Assembly: GCA_020226215.1 (NCBI GenBank)
Contig: CM035233.1
Location: 24,989,150-25,053,149 of the forward strand
Source of the DNA: Sindora glabra
Taxonomy: Eukaryota > Streptophyta > Magnoliopsida > Fabales > Fabaceae
Direction: 5' to 3'
DNA: 64,000 nt
Made by a program: the position numbers and the translations under genes
In this document: positions 47,700-61,000 of the stretch, piece after piece
Position numbering within the stretch: the stretch's first letter is position 1
Layout: every line of letters starts with the position of its first letter
Notes under the pieces: generated by a model
Database searches by the model: none
The model's input: the letters and a program-made list of their open reading frames with translations, nothing else
Told to the model about the DNA's origin: nothing

Positions 47700-50234
47700 T
47701 CAATCTGGAGCTTCCATTATTAGTGGTCCAGCAACATAATGCTTCAATTTCTGGCCATCAAGTGGTGGGCTTGCCTCCAAAAATTCTGCATATTCAGCAA
47801 CCTTCTCATTTTCAGCAATTTCATCTTTTACTAGACATGCTTCAAGTGGATCTTGAAGGTTCCCTATTAGAGTGCTGTCTTTTACAGCTTTGTCTAGCAC
47901 ATCTACCTTGCAAATTGAATCTTCACAAACAGGTAATTTAACTGATTCATTCAAATTAAACTCAATTTTTTCATCCCCAATACATAATGAAAGTTTTCCA
48001 TTTTTGACATCAATTAAAGCACCTGCAGTTGCTAAAAATGGTCTACCTAAAATGATAGGGATTTGTGAATCCTCTTCCATTTCAAGCACAACAAAATCAA
48101 CAGGTATGAAAAACTTACCAACTTTGATAGGTATATCCTCAAGAATACCTACTGGATATTTTACTGAACGATCGGCTAGTTAGAGAGAAACTGTGGTGAG
48201 CTTCATCTCCTCAATGTTCAATCTCCTTGCTACCGTCAGTGGCATAAGGCTTACACTCGCTCCCAAGTCACATAATGCCCGATCAATTGGAACATTTCCT
48301 ATGACACAAGGAATGGAGAAGCCGCCTGGGTCCTTTAGCTTAGGAGGTAGTTTATTCTGGATAATGGCACTACACTCCTCAGTTAAAGCTACAGTTTCAT
48401 GCTCCTCTAGCTTCCTTTTGTTAGAGAGAATGTCCTTCAAGAACTTTGCATATGATGGCATTTGTGAAAGAGCATCTATGAAGGGAATATTGATATATAA
48501 CTTCTTCAATACTTCCAAGAACTTCCCAAACTGCTTATCAAGTTTAGCCTTTGCTAGTCTTTGAGGATAAGGGATAGGCAGTTTGTATGGATCCGGAGGG
48601 ACATATTTTGATTTTTCTGGTAATTCCCCTTCTTTCTCTTCAGCATCAATAGGAATTGAGGCCTTGTTGCCTTCTTTTTGCACTTCCCCCACACTTATCT
48701 CTTTTTCACCTTCCTGAGTGGCAATTGGATCATTCAATAACCTTCCACTCCTAAGAGTTATTTCCTTGCAATGCTCCCTTGGATTTGATTCAAGTTAAGC
48801 AGGGAATTGGCCATAAGCTCTAGAAGAAAATGCAGAAGATAGTTGAGCTATTTGGGTTTCCAACATCTTTCCATGTGTGGCCAATGAATCTACCTTGGAG
48901 GATAATTTCTTAATTGAATCTGCCATGGCTCTACCATGCTGTCTAAACTCCTCATTAGTCTTCTCTTGGGAAATGAGAAATTTCTCCAAGAGGCCTTCTA
49001 ATTTGGTAGTAGAAGAGGTTTGGGCTGGTGGGTTATATGGTCTTTGGTTTTGGAAACCGGGTGGTGGTGGTCTATTGGGAGTGGTCTGTGTGTTGTATGG
49101 CTGGGTGGGCTTGTAGGAGAAATTTGGGTGGTTTCTCCATGATGGGTTGTAAGTGTTTCCAAATGGTTCATTTGAATTTTTATGTCCAAACCCACTGTTG
49201 TTCACATAGTTCATTTGCTCAGTAAAATCTTGTCCCAATGTACACTCAGCTACCATATGCCCTGTAATACCACAAATCTCACAAGGAATGTCAGTAGCAC
49301 CTGTTGTATTTACACTGTTAACATAAAATTTATCAAACTTAGCCATAAGTGCATCTACCTTGCTACCTAAACTTCCTAGTGCATCTACTTTAGCTAACAA
49401 GTGATTAAAAGCATCTAATTCATACTTACTTGCTGCTTTCCTTGAAGGTCCCCTCTCATTTGACCATTGGTAATGATTCAAAGCCATATCTTCAATCAAT
49501 TCATAAGCTTTATCCAACCTTTTATTCATCAAAGTACCTCCAGCAGCGGCATCCACAGTAAGCCTAGTGTTATAGTTCAAACCATTGTAGAAAGTATGGA
49601 GAACTAGTCATTTTTCTAGCCCATGGTGTGGACACAGCCTCAACAGTTCTTTGTATCTATCCCAAGCATCAAACAGTGATTCTCCTTCTCTTTGAGAAAA
49701 TGTAGTGATTTCATTCCTCAATTGGGCAGTCTTGCTTGGAGGAAAGTATCTTGATAGGAAAGCCCTCAGTAGCTCTTCCCATGTTGTGATTGATCCAGCC
49801 GGTAATGAATGTAACCAAGCTCTTGCTCTATCCCTTAAGGAAAATGGGAAGAGTCTAAGCTTGATAGCATCTGCTGCTACGCCATTGATTTTGATTGTAT
49901 CACAGTATTCTAAAAAAATCTAGATATGGAGGTTGGGATCCTCCATTGGCAATCCACCAAACTGGTTTTGCTGCACCATAGACAGCAAAGCTGGCTTCAA
50001 TTCAAAGTTATTAGCCTCAACAACTGGCCTCCTTATACTGGATTAAAGACCAGTGGCATCGGGTGCTGCAAACTCTCTAAGTGATTTGTTATCCATGTGT
50101 TCAATAATTGGTTCAGGGTCAATTGCTTCTTGAATGTGAACTGATGTTTGCTCTCTTCTTCTCCTATGCAGAGTTCTTTCAATTTCTGGGTCGAAGTCAA
50201 GAATTCCTTCAAGACTTCTCCTTCGCATATACAA
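47700..50234 (-). pseudogene. Athila-like gag-protease, one frame with five stop codons
   Basis: From ATG at 50234 to the stop at 47700-47702 one single frame of about 844 codons is readable with no frameshift. Gag: PALLSMVQQNQFGGLP, then the retrotransposon gag domain (RARAWLHSLPAGSITTWEEL near 49800; QREGESLFDAWDRYKELLRL near 49660), a long linker and a complete zinc knuckle CEICGITGHMVAEC near 49250-49290. Protease: active site ALCDLGASVSLMP near 48240-48280 and IPIILGRPFLATAGALIDV near 48010-48065. In-frame stops: 50043, 49920, 49608, 48795 and 48180 (lowest coordinates). By family comparison they replace Gln or Trp codons (CAA, CAG, TGG), each one transition away; the 50043 case is less certain. 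Gag would form virus-like particles in the cytoplasm. Confidence 0.92.
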
Positions 50235-50398
50235 AGATTTTCTGCAAAATGATTAGGTAACACTCGAACAGAACAATGTAAGAAAGAAATACTGTATAGA
50301 AATAAGAAAACCAGAACAAGATTAATTAAAAACTAAAAGAAAATGAATTGCCTAGTCTAATTCACTCAAAACTTGCTGTTAATATCAACTGGATACAA

Positions 50399-50416
50399 TC
50401 CCCGGCAACGGTGCCA
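50399..50416 (-). promoter_or_regulatory. Primer-binding site, tRNA-Asp type
   Basis: On the minus strand TGGCACCGTTGCCGGGGA. The usual Athila/Tat site has TGGCGCC, so one CG is now CA. It lies six bases from the LTR edge at 50423. Confidence 0.9.
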
Positions 50417-50422
50417 AAAACT

Positions 50423-51908
50423 TGACCTTACAATCCCGCAAGTGCACGAGTTAAGTCGAGTTATAGTATAAAAGATTATCGTTCTCCACAGAGATTGTAG
50501 GTTGAGTACTAACTAAATCTCAAGTAAAATTATTTAGGCGAATCAATTGATTTTGAGAATTAAGAGTGAAATGTAAAACAGAGCATTAGCTATAAAAAAT
50601 AAGGTTTGATTCAATGTAATAAAAGCGTACTCAGCTTAAGGATCCCTTGTACATTTCATTATGGAATGAATATAATTCTCTAACTTGGTTTACTGTTAAT
50701 TAAGATTGTTGGATTACCAAAATTAAGTTATACCTCATTGCAAGGCTACTAGCTACTAACCAAGAGATTAAGTGCCTAGAATTGCTCTAGTAATCACTCA
50801 TCTAGGTTGCATTAACTTTGCTTAGAATCCATTATTGGACATTTCATCCTGTGCAAAAGAATCCAATTAGCTTAATTCCTAAGTCTAATTGATATTCCCA
50901 ATGATCATGCAGGATCCGATTAATCAATTGGTCATTTCAACCTAGAATCAATTAATCCATAACACAAATCCAATATTCCGGATATATTGGCTTGTTCCAG
51001 TCAAAACAGCATAATCAAATCATAAATTAACAGTAAATCAAGCTAAATTATATAAAATTCAATTCCATAACTCCATGAACAAGTTCACCCAAGCTGAGCA
51101 CAAGGGTTTAGTGTGAAAACATTACAAAATCAGAAGAAAACCAGAAAACGGAGAGGGAAGTCAAACAATGCATGAAGATCTACAAATTCCTTGCTTGATT
51201 CTTCAATTCCTTGCTTGAATCCATGTTAGAAGATGCCCTTGGTGAGTTTGGGTCTCCCCTAGGGTTTCTCCCAGCAGCTCTCCTTGTTAATTCTCAGTTT
51301 CTCCTCCTCCCCTTTCAAAATTTCGCGTAAAACTTATATTGGTGATGTACACGGGGGTTAACACATCCCGTGTTGTATCTCGTGTTTCTTAGCGAAAGTT
51401 GAGCAGCACGAAACACGTTGTGCGACACGCCCCGTGTTCTTCTCCGAAGTGTCAAGCAGTAATGTACACGGGGTAGAACACGGCCTATGTTGTACCCCGT
51501 GTTCTTCAACGAAGACTGATCAGCATGTTACACGGGGTGTGACACTCCCTGTGTTTACCTCAGAAGCGAATGGCAGTAAGATACACGGGGTAGAACACGG
51601 CCCATGTTGTACCTCGTGTTCTTCTCTGAGCAGCCCAGTGAAGCCTTGAAGCAATCCAAAAGGAAACACGGCCATAAACACGGGGTTCCCATACCCCGTG
51701 TTCTTTGTCAAGTGAACAAATTTGCTTCAATTCTTCACAATTTAAATGGTTTTGCTTCCGGATCCTTTTCTAATGCTCATATGTGTCATTTCAAGACCTG
51801 AAAACAAAATATAGAGCATCTAAGCATCCTTTTCAATCAATTTGCACAAAATACTAAGTAAATGAGTGATGAAACACATAGAATTTAGGTGCATTTGTGC
51901 ATTTATCA
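50423..51908 (-). repeat. 5' LTR of the Athila-like element
   Basis: 1486 bp, directly repeated at 44012-45497. I counted about 23 differences, all but one transitions. It carries its own palindrome array at 51346-51707. Confidence 0.97.
51346..51707. repeat. Array of six nested palindromes in the 5' LTR
   Basis: Same six units as at 44935-45296. Several arms are closer to the palindromic consensus here (e.g. GAACACGGCC, TACCCCGTGT at about 51475-51505), so the two LTR copies have decayed at different CG sites. Confidence 0.9.
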
Positions 51909-51913
51909 AATGG
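51909..51913. other. Target site duplication, right copy (AATGG)
   Basis: Identical to 44007-44011. Confidence 0.95.
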
Positions 51914-54900
51914 TCAATGGTAAAGCTTGGAGCCTATAAAAATTTACTTAATCATGACCTTTTATGGAGATGGTCTTACCACTATTCGATTACATAAGAC
52001 TCCATCTTGTGTAGTGTAACCAATTTATGTATAGGTATATATGGGTAAATGTAAAGGTTAAAAGTGACATTAACCTTACATAAGGCCTTTATAAGGTCTA
52101 CTATCATAAATACTGGTGTTGTAAGTATTGTTATTTGCTCTAAACTAGTTGTAAAAGAGATCAGCATCCCCTTTTGATCAAGGGTCTAAAAAATAGGCCT
52201 GGTATCAATCGTAAGGCAAGCTCATCCTAGTGACTAGTGGTTAAAGGTCGACTAGATAGACATCACAGAACTTGATTGTGTGGTTATCTAGTAGGTTGTC
52301 TACTTTTACAAAGCAAGTATGTGTTGTTACTATAATTAAATGTGTTGCTCTTGCATCTATGATATCCTTACCATTTGGTCTATAATGATTTTTTATTCTA
52401 AGTCATGGGCAATGTTTGCTTTGAGGTTTTTCAAGTCAGCCCGCAAAAGTCCCATTGGATGGTACCTTGATGGTTCAAAGTAATCCCTTAAGCCAATACT
52501 ACATTTGACACCTTAAACATGGTTAGGATGCTCTTTAGATCCTAGAGTTATGGTTAATATGTTGTATTTCTTAATTAGCTTAAACTTACCCAAGGACTTG
52601 CTTATGAGAGTGTCTTGTAGCAATAAATAAACAATAGATAATTAGAACTTCATGAAATGAAAGCTTGAAAGTCAAATAATATGTCTTGATTTACTCAAGA
52701 ATGGTAGTAGTACAAATATAGTCCAATAAAAGAGAATTAGTTGGAGTGTGTGTGGATGATGCATCTTTAACCTCCTTTAGTCCAAGTGAGTAGATTTTCC
52801 AAGCTTATTCACTAAATTTTAGGTTGAAAAAGAAAAAAAATGATGTATATTATTCTAAGTTAAGCTTTCCACTTAATCTTGGAAATATGATGAGATAAAA
52901 GAGATTAATCTCAATAAGAGGTTTATTTAGGTTTCCTTAATTAATAATCATGGTTTGATACACTAAATTAAGCATGATTAAGTTTGGAATAGATTAGAAC
53001 ACCTTTATGAATAGTAAAAGTTATGATTAGAGTATGTAGAATTCAAAGGAAATATTTAGTTATTTCTTGAGAATGGTTGCTTACTTGACCTAAAGTTTCT
53101 AGATTACCAACAACTACTTGTTTGTCCCCTATTTTCCATAATTATTTCCAATCATTAAGCTAAATCAATATAACTTAATTTAGATGAATTTTAACAATGG
53201 TTAAGGAATAAAGAGTTAATATATTTCCTTTTTTACAATATTATTCTACTTAAGTTATATTCCTTCCATAGTTATGATAATAAATAATTTGATTTATGTT
53301 AAGCATTATGCTATATTGCACATGGGAACCTAAGGGCATGGTTAGCCATTATTACTTAACTTTTGTAATGTATATATTTGATCTTTATTCAAAAGAGATT
53401 ATCCTTTTGAATTATTGTTATTGCCTATTTAATTTGTGTGATAATGTAACAATTATTATAATGGAATAAGCTAAGGCTACACATTGAAATAGCTTGAATG
53501 CCATCAGTATGATAGGGGAATTATAATAAGGATAATTTACCATTGGTTGATAGAATCACAATAGGGTAGGGTATACGGTTAACACAAGAGGAACAAGGAT
53601 GAATAGGAGAGACTTTACAAGGTCAACAAGGTTAATGATTGCATGCCTTATTGTGATTGTATAAACTTTTAAATAATGCATATCTTAAGAGTAGCTCATA
53701 AATGTGGATATAAAGGTTGAGTGTCATTATTAGTAGGATGGCCTTGATGGTACTAGAAAATAGTGGTTTTTTGAATTTGTACTTGTGATTTAGTGTATAT
53801 GCTTGAAGCTCTTCCCTCCTATTTGACATAATACATATTGAATAAAGTGCACCGAGAAGATAGTACTGATTGACCAGTGTTGTTTAATTAAAATCCACCA
53901 AATTTCCTTACTATTTTTATTTTAATTTTCTACTCACTAAGACTAGTGACTAATTTCTTGTATATGTGATATTTACCCTAATTTTTTAGGATATAGAACT
54001 AGAAGCATAGGATGTTCTAATGCTAGGACTCTTACTAAGAATAACCCACTTAAAGAAAGGCAGTGAATACCTCACAAGTGTTTTAGAAAGGCCACATAGG
54101 ATCAATATTATAGATCCAAATTATGAATTTATTATGTTAGGAGCAAGCTTCTCCGTTTTATGAGATGCATAAATTCCTTGAATTATACCTATGGTTGCTA
54201 GTCAATAGGATTAATACCTAATTTTTTAAAATAGGTGTTAGGTAAGTTTTACATTTAGGCTAGCGGATACCAAAGTATGAGTTCAACATTAATCATGACT
54301 GAGCAAAGGTCATGAAAAGAGAAGGTTAAGTGGATTGAAGAACTTAGAGGTTTTAAAATACCTTCATATTATTCCTTTTTCTCTTTTTTGTTTATTTTTT
54401 TATTTTTGTTTATTTGTCCTCGTACATATTTTTCTATTTGTTTCTTTGTCTCTATTCATTCTTCTTTATTAAGATTTAGTAAGAAGTGTTTATAGGTGGT
54501 TAAATGGTTAATATGGATATAGGCTATGAAAGTAATGATTTTTGGTATGGGAGATTAGAATAGTAAGGAATCTAAAGGACATAAGGTATAGTGTAGTACA
54601 GTGGTAGTGGGTTTCCTTTATGATGACAATAAAGGTGGTGTGTAGAGGTGGTGGCGATAATTATAGTAGTGGTAGTCATAATGTGTAGAGGTAATGGTAA
54701 TAATGATAATGGTGGTTTTGCTATAGGACAACTGGATAGTTCCCTAAAGGATAATTACGTATATACTGGGTTATGGTGAAGCCCTTATTCCAATCTTTCC
54801 AAATCACATATTGCATAATCCAAGTATTCTCGAGAGGTTAACAAAAGGTTTTAACTTTGTTTTTGTGGCTAAAGCAATCTTTGCCTTTAGATCAAATGAT

Positions 54901-55100
54901 CACTAGCTGACCTTTTGGCCTCTATAAGACCCTATTTGATTACAACCCTTATGATAAAGGTGGTGCCTAAGATAAAGTAGACAATCTTTTTTAGGCATCA
55001 AATATGGATAAGGAAAGGAGGAAATGTTTTGTGGACTCCTTTTTACACTTAGTAGTATAGGGTGGGTTTTCTAACTTATTTTGAATCCTTATTTAATATT
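51914..55100. other. Intergenic DNA, probably old repeats
   Basis: No gene, LTR pair or RNA could be supported. Minus-strand stretches near 52190-52600 look weakly protein-like but match nothing I recognise. Confidence 0.4.
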
Positions 55101-55125
55101 AAGTCTTTTAATTTTTTTAGAGGCA

Positions 55126-57305
55126 GGACCTTTTGACCCCTTATGCCATTTAGAGAGATAAAAATGATGTGCACGTTGTAATGCACCAAAATTAGTTAAA
55201 AATACTAGTTACTACAATAATAATGCAGATAGTGGCATAACCAAATTGTACGCCTAGTGATTATTTAATTTTATCCTTCCTAAATGAATTCCTAACAATA
55301 TCTACACAATTGTTGACTTATTGATACAATAAAAATGAAAGAAACTAATGAAAATAAGATGCAAATGCGATAAAATAGAATACTGTACAAAAATAGAACC
55401 AATATTGTATTTGCTATATAAGAGATTATATAATAACAGAATGCAGAATTTAGGGAGGGTTGGTTACATGAAATTAAAATGATAACAATGAAATAAACAA
55501 GTACAAAATAGAAGTAAAATAGCAATTAAACAGAAAGAAATCAATATATGAAATACAGTCGATTCAAGGATATAATAACTCTTATTGTGGATTAATCCTA
55601 GATCTTAAAACATTTAATTACTTTAATTAACTTTTTAATCTTGGATTACTCGAAATCCCTGTGATAATCCATGAATCCTCTGCTAGAATTGTCTAGAGTT
55701 TAGTCAATTAAGATTAGAAGATGGATTATGCAATTGCTATAATCCCAAAACTAGATCAAAATTGAGCTAAAGATAGAATTCAGTTGATTTAGGAAATTAA
55801 ATCAGATATCACTAAAATAATCCCCTAACCCTTTGTGCTAACATGTAAAACTAAGATTAATTAACCATAATTTCACATTCAAACAGCAAAAGAATAGAAA
55901 TCACAAGATTGAGTACCAATTATACCAAATCAGCATTTCATACAAGCAATTTCAATAATTCAGCATAAACAATTAGAAAAAGAGAAAAATTAATAGGAAA
56001 AAATTAACATTATTAATCAAAATCTTATAATCCTTGAAGAGAAAAGTTTCACAATCCTTGAATCAACCAAGAATCTTTACCCTTCAATGGCTTGAAAATA
56101 AGAAAATAGAAAAGAAAGACTTTGCTGCTAAGTCTATGTAAAGTTTGAATATATTCCTCTTTTCAGCCCTCTTGCCTATTTATATAACCTAATTAGCCTA
56201 AAACCCTATTGGACTAGGATTAGATGACTTTTAAGATTATAATAATAAGGCTTTCCTAATTTTTAGAAGCCCAGACCTATTTTTTACAAATCAATTAAAT
56301 CCAATAGTTGTATCAAGGAATTCTCATAAGTTTGAATTCCAGCCCGTGTTTAACTATGAAATCAATGAAATTTGGACAAGTCATAAACAGTAAAGTTGTA
56401 GGCCTATGTCTTATGAGAATTCAGGCACTAGTTTCAGGTTAATTAGACCATTATAACTATAAAAGCGGGTTCAGTTGGGACAAAGATAGAGGTTTAGCTT
56501 CTCAGCCAAATAAATGCTTGAAGAAGTTTGAAATAGGCTTTAAACAAAACATAAAAGTTATAGTTCTCTCTTCTAACTTTTCAACAATACAAAATTTCCA
56601 TCAATATGACATCCAGAGTCAAAGATATGACTAGAAAATAGAAATAGTGTCAAAATCTAATATTTACTGAATAAATTTATAATATTGTAAAATTGACTAC
56701 AATTTATAAAATAAGGCTTAATTAGTGAAATTAAGCAAATATAACACCTACGAGACATAAAATAGGAAAAAATAAAATAATAAATATTTTCTCATCAAAT
56801 ATCTCATTATAGGTAAGACTTTTTGATCATTTATTCCCTCTATAGAGATAGAAATGGAGGAGGGCTTCTAACCCATTTTTAGTCCTCTTTTAGAGTATAG
56901 TCTTTTGACTTTACAACATCTCTTTAAAAGTGTAACTTTTTGATCCCTTAGGCCTTATGTGGATATGATGACTAGATTTTTTTCAAAGGTAAACATTATT
57001 GACTTTTTATGGGCCATCTTTGAAGATGACCTCCTTTAAGGCGAGACCTTATGGCTCCTTATGCTTTTTTGGGAGATGATATCTTGTGATCATATTTTTG
57101 GAGACGAGATCTTATAACCCCTTATGACTTCTTTAAAGCAGGTGGATAGATTTTTTTAGAGGTGAAGTTTTTTAACCCCTTATGACCCTCGTTTGAGATG
57201 ATCTCTTCAAAGGTGAGACCTTATGGTCCTTTATGCCTCACTTAGAGATGCCTTCTTTAGAAGTGAGATATTACAATCCTTTATGCCCACCTTAGAATAA
57301 GTGAT
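55126..57305 (+). repeat. Diverged short tandem repeat array, interrupted by an insertion
   Basis: Units of about 50-65 bp with the core GAGGTGAGACCTTATGACCC, then CTTTATGCC and TTAGAGATGA-like words. Units start near 55126, then after the insertion near 56812, 56926, 57039, 57103, 57160, 57210 and 57262. The last five are regularly spaced. The stretch between 55182 and 56797 is a later insertion. Confidence 0.65.
55182..56797 (-). mobile_element. Solo-LTR-like element, family B, minus copy
   Basis: The minus strand begins TGATGAGAAAATATTTATTA at 56797 and ends near TTTGGTGCA at 55182 (TG...CA). The same family occurs on the plus strand from 62613. It interrupts the short repeat array. There is no coding region and no primer site beside it. 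A clean target duplication was not found, so the 55182 end is tentative. Confidence 0.6.
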
Positions 57306-58011
57306 ATTTTCACTTGCTTCATGTCCTTTTTTAAGGTAAAATGACCTTTTGGTTGTTTTAGGCCTTTTTTGAGGTGCCTTTTAGAGATTTAGGCTTTCAT
57401 TGATGTCGCTTACTTTGAATTTTCAAAGTGTACTTCATGGTTTTTTTATAATAATTTTTTAGTAAAAACTTTGGCTCTTTTGCTGTAACTTAATCGATCC
57501 CTTTAACCCTTGTATTTTTAGATAATCCCTTAATTAATTAGCTTCACAAGTTTTGATATCAACAAATGGCCCCTGCACGTGAGCCATTATGATAAAGGAG
57601 TGTGGCAAGGTGTAAAATTCAATCTTGTAGAGGGTCATAAAAGTCTTTTCTTGTGTTGATGTCTTCTTGAAGATATTTTGTAAGGACATATCCTATAGAA
57701 TTTTTTAGGATTAATTCTACATTTTATGAAATGTACAAAACCTCTTAAAGTATCTGATGTGTATTGTTACAAATCTAAACACATAAGATTGTTTCTAAAT
57801 GAACCATTATGATCTATTGGCTATCGCATAGGCTAACCTTCTATAAAACCTAATTTTTTGCTCTACTTTATTTTCACTTTACTATTTTCAAAATTTAAGT
57901 GCTTTTCCCCAAGTCTTAATTTCTTTACCTCTTTTTGAGTTCTTCTATCACTTATTACAGTTTTCTTCTAATCGTGTCTTCAAATTCTAAAATAAACTAG
58001 GATGCTATTGC
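57306..58011. other. Intergenic DNA
   Basis: No gene or repeat boundary supported. Confidence 0.4.
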
Positions 58012-58016
58012 ATTAA

Positions 58017-61000
58017 TGTAATACCTTAATAGAGCAAGAAAATTTAAGAATAAATTTTGGATAGAAAATTACTCTAGCAAAAACCCGATAATGAAATTAG
58101 GAAAAATTAAGCTAAACCGTAAAGATAAATTTAGGATATATCTATCTAAAATTTTTGTCAAACTTATATTAGGCATTAGAATGGGTCAAAATTCCATAAA
58201 AATAATAATATTTGGATTAGGAAAATTTTGCAGAAATCTAATAGGAAATTATGATCTTGGGTAATCGAAAATTTATCCGATTAACTCGAAAACCTAGAGT
58301 TTGACCCGAATTTGAAGGAGATCATCCTAAATTGTTTCAATTGATTAAATTTAATATTTTTAGGCCTAAATATTACCTTTGAACCAATAAAATTTAAGCC
58401 CACAAAAGTAAAGCCCAAGTGTGTAGAGAACCTTAGGTAATTTGGTAAATAAGTGTAAAAACCAAGGGTATTTGTTAAAGAATATTTTAGGGCACTTTAT
58501 TTGGCTCATTTTAGTTGGATTTTAGGCAAAATATTTTAAACACCTAGAAAAAGTCATTATCCCCATGTGCTGCGATAACAAAGTAATTCTTACAAAATTT
58601 TAAATTAGGAAACTTACTTTGAAAGCTTAGAGTTTTTAGTGTTTTATATATATAAGGTTTTAGCATAAATTTTTGCACATTTTCCTACCCATAAAACAAC
58701 AAAAAATTTGCATTCTTCAGCTTCCTTTACAAGATTTTTCAATTTTCTCACACAATTCAAGGGGTTTTTCAACTTGGCTATTAAATTCTAGTAAGGTAAT
58801 TTAGAGTTTTCTTCATCTTCCTTCATGTTTTCATGGCTAATTCTTCTCCTAAACTTATAAAATTTGATTTATTTTATTAGAGTTGTTCTTGTCCTATTCA
58901 AAGAGGTTTTTACAAGTTTAGGAATTCAAGAAGTGGAGTGAGTGACAATTACCCCTATTCTATTGAGTTTTTTCAAAATAGATGAAGGAATTTGATAAAA
59001 TTGTCATTATAAATATAATATGTGTGATGATGCTAAATGGTTGGACTTTGGAGTTGTATATATGTTATTATGATCATATTATATTGGTATTATAATGTTG
59101 AAATGAGTTGGAAATAGTTTCTAAAATTTTTCTTCAAGAAATAAGCATTAAAAAATGTTAGGACTAAAGTGGTGCTGGGAAGGTTCCATGGTATGTTTCT
59201 GTCTCCTTTTGGAATCATGGTTAGAATTTTTTTTAATTTAAAATTTTGCATTTTAAAGTTATATTTAGTGTTATGATGATTGTAGATGAAGTTAGGAATT
59301 TTCGGTAGTTTTTAGATGCATGAAAAATTAAGTTGGAAGTGAAACATCCAAAACTGCCAATTTTATAACCCTATTTGTTAGTGTGTGTGTGTGTGTGGGT
59401 CCTAGGAGCCAACCATAAGATGATTGTAATAATGTACAATGTATTACATTTTATTTTAGGCAATACAATTATTATATTTTGTTTAGTTTTGTTTTACTAT
59501 TTGTGCAATTTATAACTTAATATAATAATTATCTTTGGAATAATTTTACTATTCCTAAAATGTCCATAGTCGAATATTATTGCAAAAGAAATAGCAATAA
59601 TACATTGAGACTATCATCTATGGTGATTGATGATTAGGAATTATGGATATATCATATTAAGTCAATACATGGGTACATTATTAGTGAATAGATGTATTAG
59701 ACTGACCTACTATGAGAATACTATATGAATTATCATGTGTCATTAGTTATTCTCATTTGACTATAATGCACATTACCTACAAGGTCACATAAAAAAAGTA
59801 AGAATGAGACATTAGTTAATTAGTTTTTAGTTAAACTAAAAACCTATTAATTAAGATTATTATTTTGTATATATATATATATATTATCAAAGTAATAATA
59901 TATATATTCATGTAATATAAAATAATATAATATAATATATTATATTATATTATGTGATATTATCTAATATTAAAATAATATCAGATAATTATATCATTTA
60001 ATATTAAATAATTTTATTATGAAATAATATTATTATTTAATAATATTTAGTTATTAATATTAAAGTAATATTAGATAATTAATGGATAAGCCCTATCTCT
60101 CCTCACTCTCACCACATTAGGGATAAGGTATTACTGGTTGAGTGGAATTAAAATTGGATGTGAGTTTCCTAGTAGGACTAGGAAAGAGGCATGCTTTTAG
60201 CTTTATAAAAAGGACATAAAGGCATCATTATTTTAATGCAAAAAATAAATAAAATCACCACTAGAAAAAATTATATAAAAAAATCCTATTAAAATTGTAC
60301 TAAACCTTGTTCCTTTGTGTGAGAGACGGATCATAATAGATTCATAAAGGTTGAGAAGTCATCATTTGCTTTATATGGATATTATAAAGGCACCATCACC
60401 TAATTATACTCATGATTCAGATTAGCACTTCAAGAGGTAATATTTGATTCTTGATTTATGTCCTTGCTCATTGATCCATGGGAAGGTTTCACATCACATA
60501 ATTTTGAAAATCTATTTTTCACTGCGTTACATGATATATGTGAAATCTAAAACTGTTCTATGCAGTCTTAGGTTTGAAAATTTTTGAGGCATCAAATGAC
60601 TGAGAAAAATTATGAAAATTTTTAGCAATGCTATTTAGGATGTTATTAAGTATTTGTCAAAATTTGGTGGCAATTGAAGTTGATTTCGTTATCTAAATAG
60701 TTAATTAGGTTTTACAACTCCAGCACTATTAGAATTTGGCAACCTCTTTAGATGCATGAGTGAATCTATGAAATTAATTGTACAACACCTAAGTTAATCT
60801 TTATTTGATATGTTAAGAATGTCCTAGCAAAGTTTGGAAGCAATTAACTTCCATTTGGTAGATGAAAAGTGACTTGAATTACAAGCGTGCACATGCTGCC
60901 CTATTTCTAAAACTCCCATTTGAGTTTTATGTGAACAATACCTATAGGAATTAATGTTGCAAAATAATTGATGTCTCATGTCTACTATGATGTTAGAATT

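Larger units (their letters stand above)
44012..51908 (-). mobile_element. Athila/Tat-like non-autonomous LTR retrotransposon (7897 bp)
   Basis: The minus-strand element has 1486-bp LTRs (44012-45497 and 50423-51908; TGATAA...GGTCA on the coding strand), a perfect 5-bp target duplication, a tRNA-Asp type primer site at 50399-50416 and a polypurine tract at 45498-45510. It encodes only gag and protease (50234-47700). No reverse transcriptase, RNase H or integrase was found in the remaining 2.2 kb. The primer type and gag/protease sequence point to the Athila/Tat group of Ty3/gypsy. It would depend on enzymes from a full-length relative, like the TR-GAG or LARD class. The LTRs differ at about 23 of 1486 positions by eye, so it is the youngest datable insertion in the window. 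Confidence 0.95.

Noticed and set aside
52190..52600. Weak minus-strand protein-like stretches (e.g. GKDIIDARATHLIIV, GLRDYFEPSRYHPMG)
   Set aside because: Could be old retroelement sequence, but no family pattern could be recognised.
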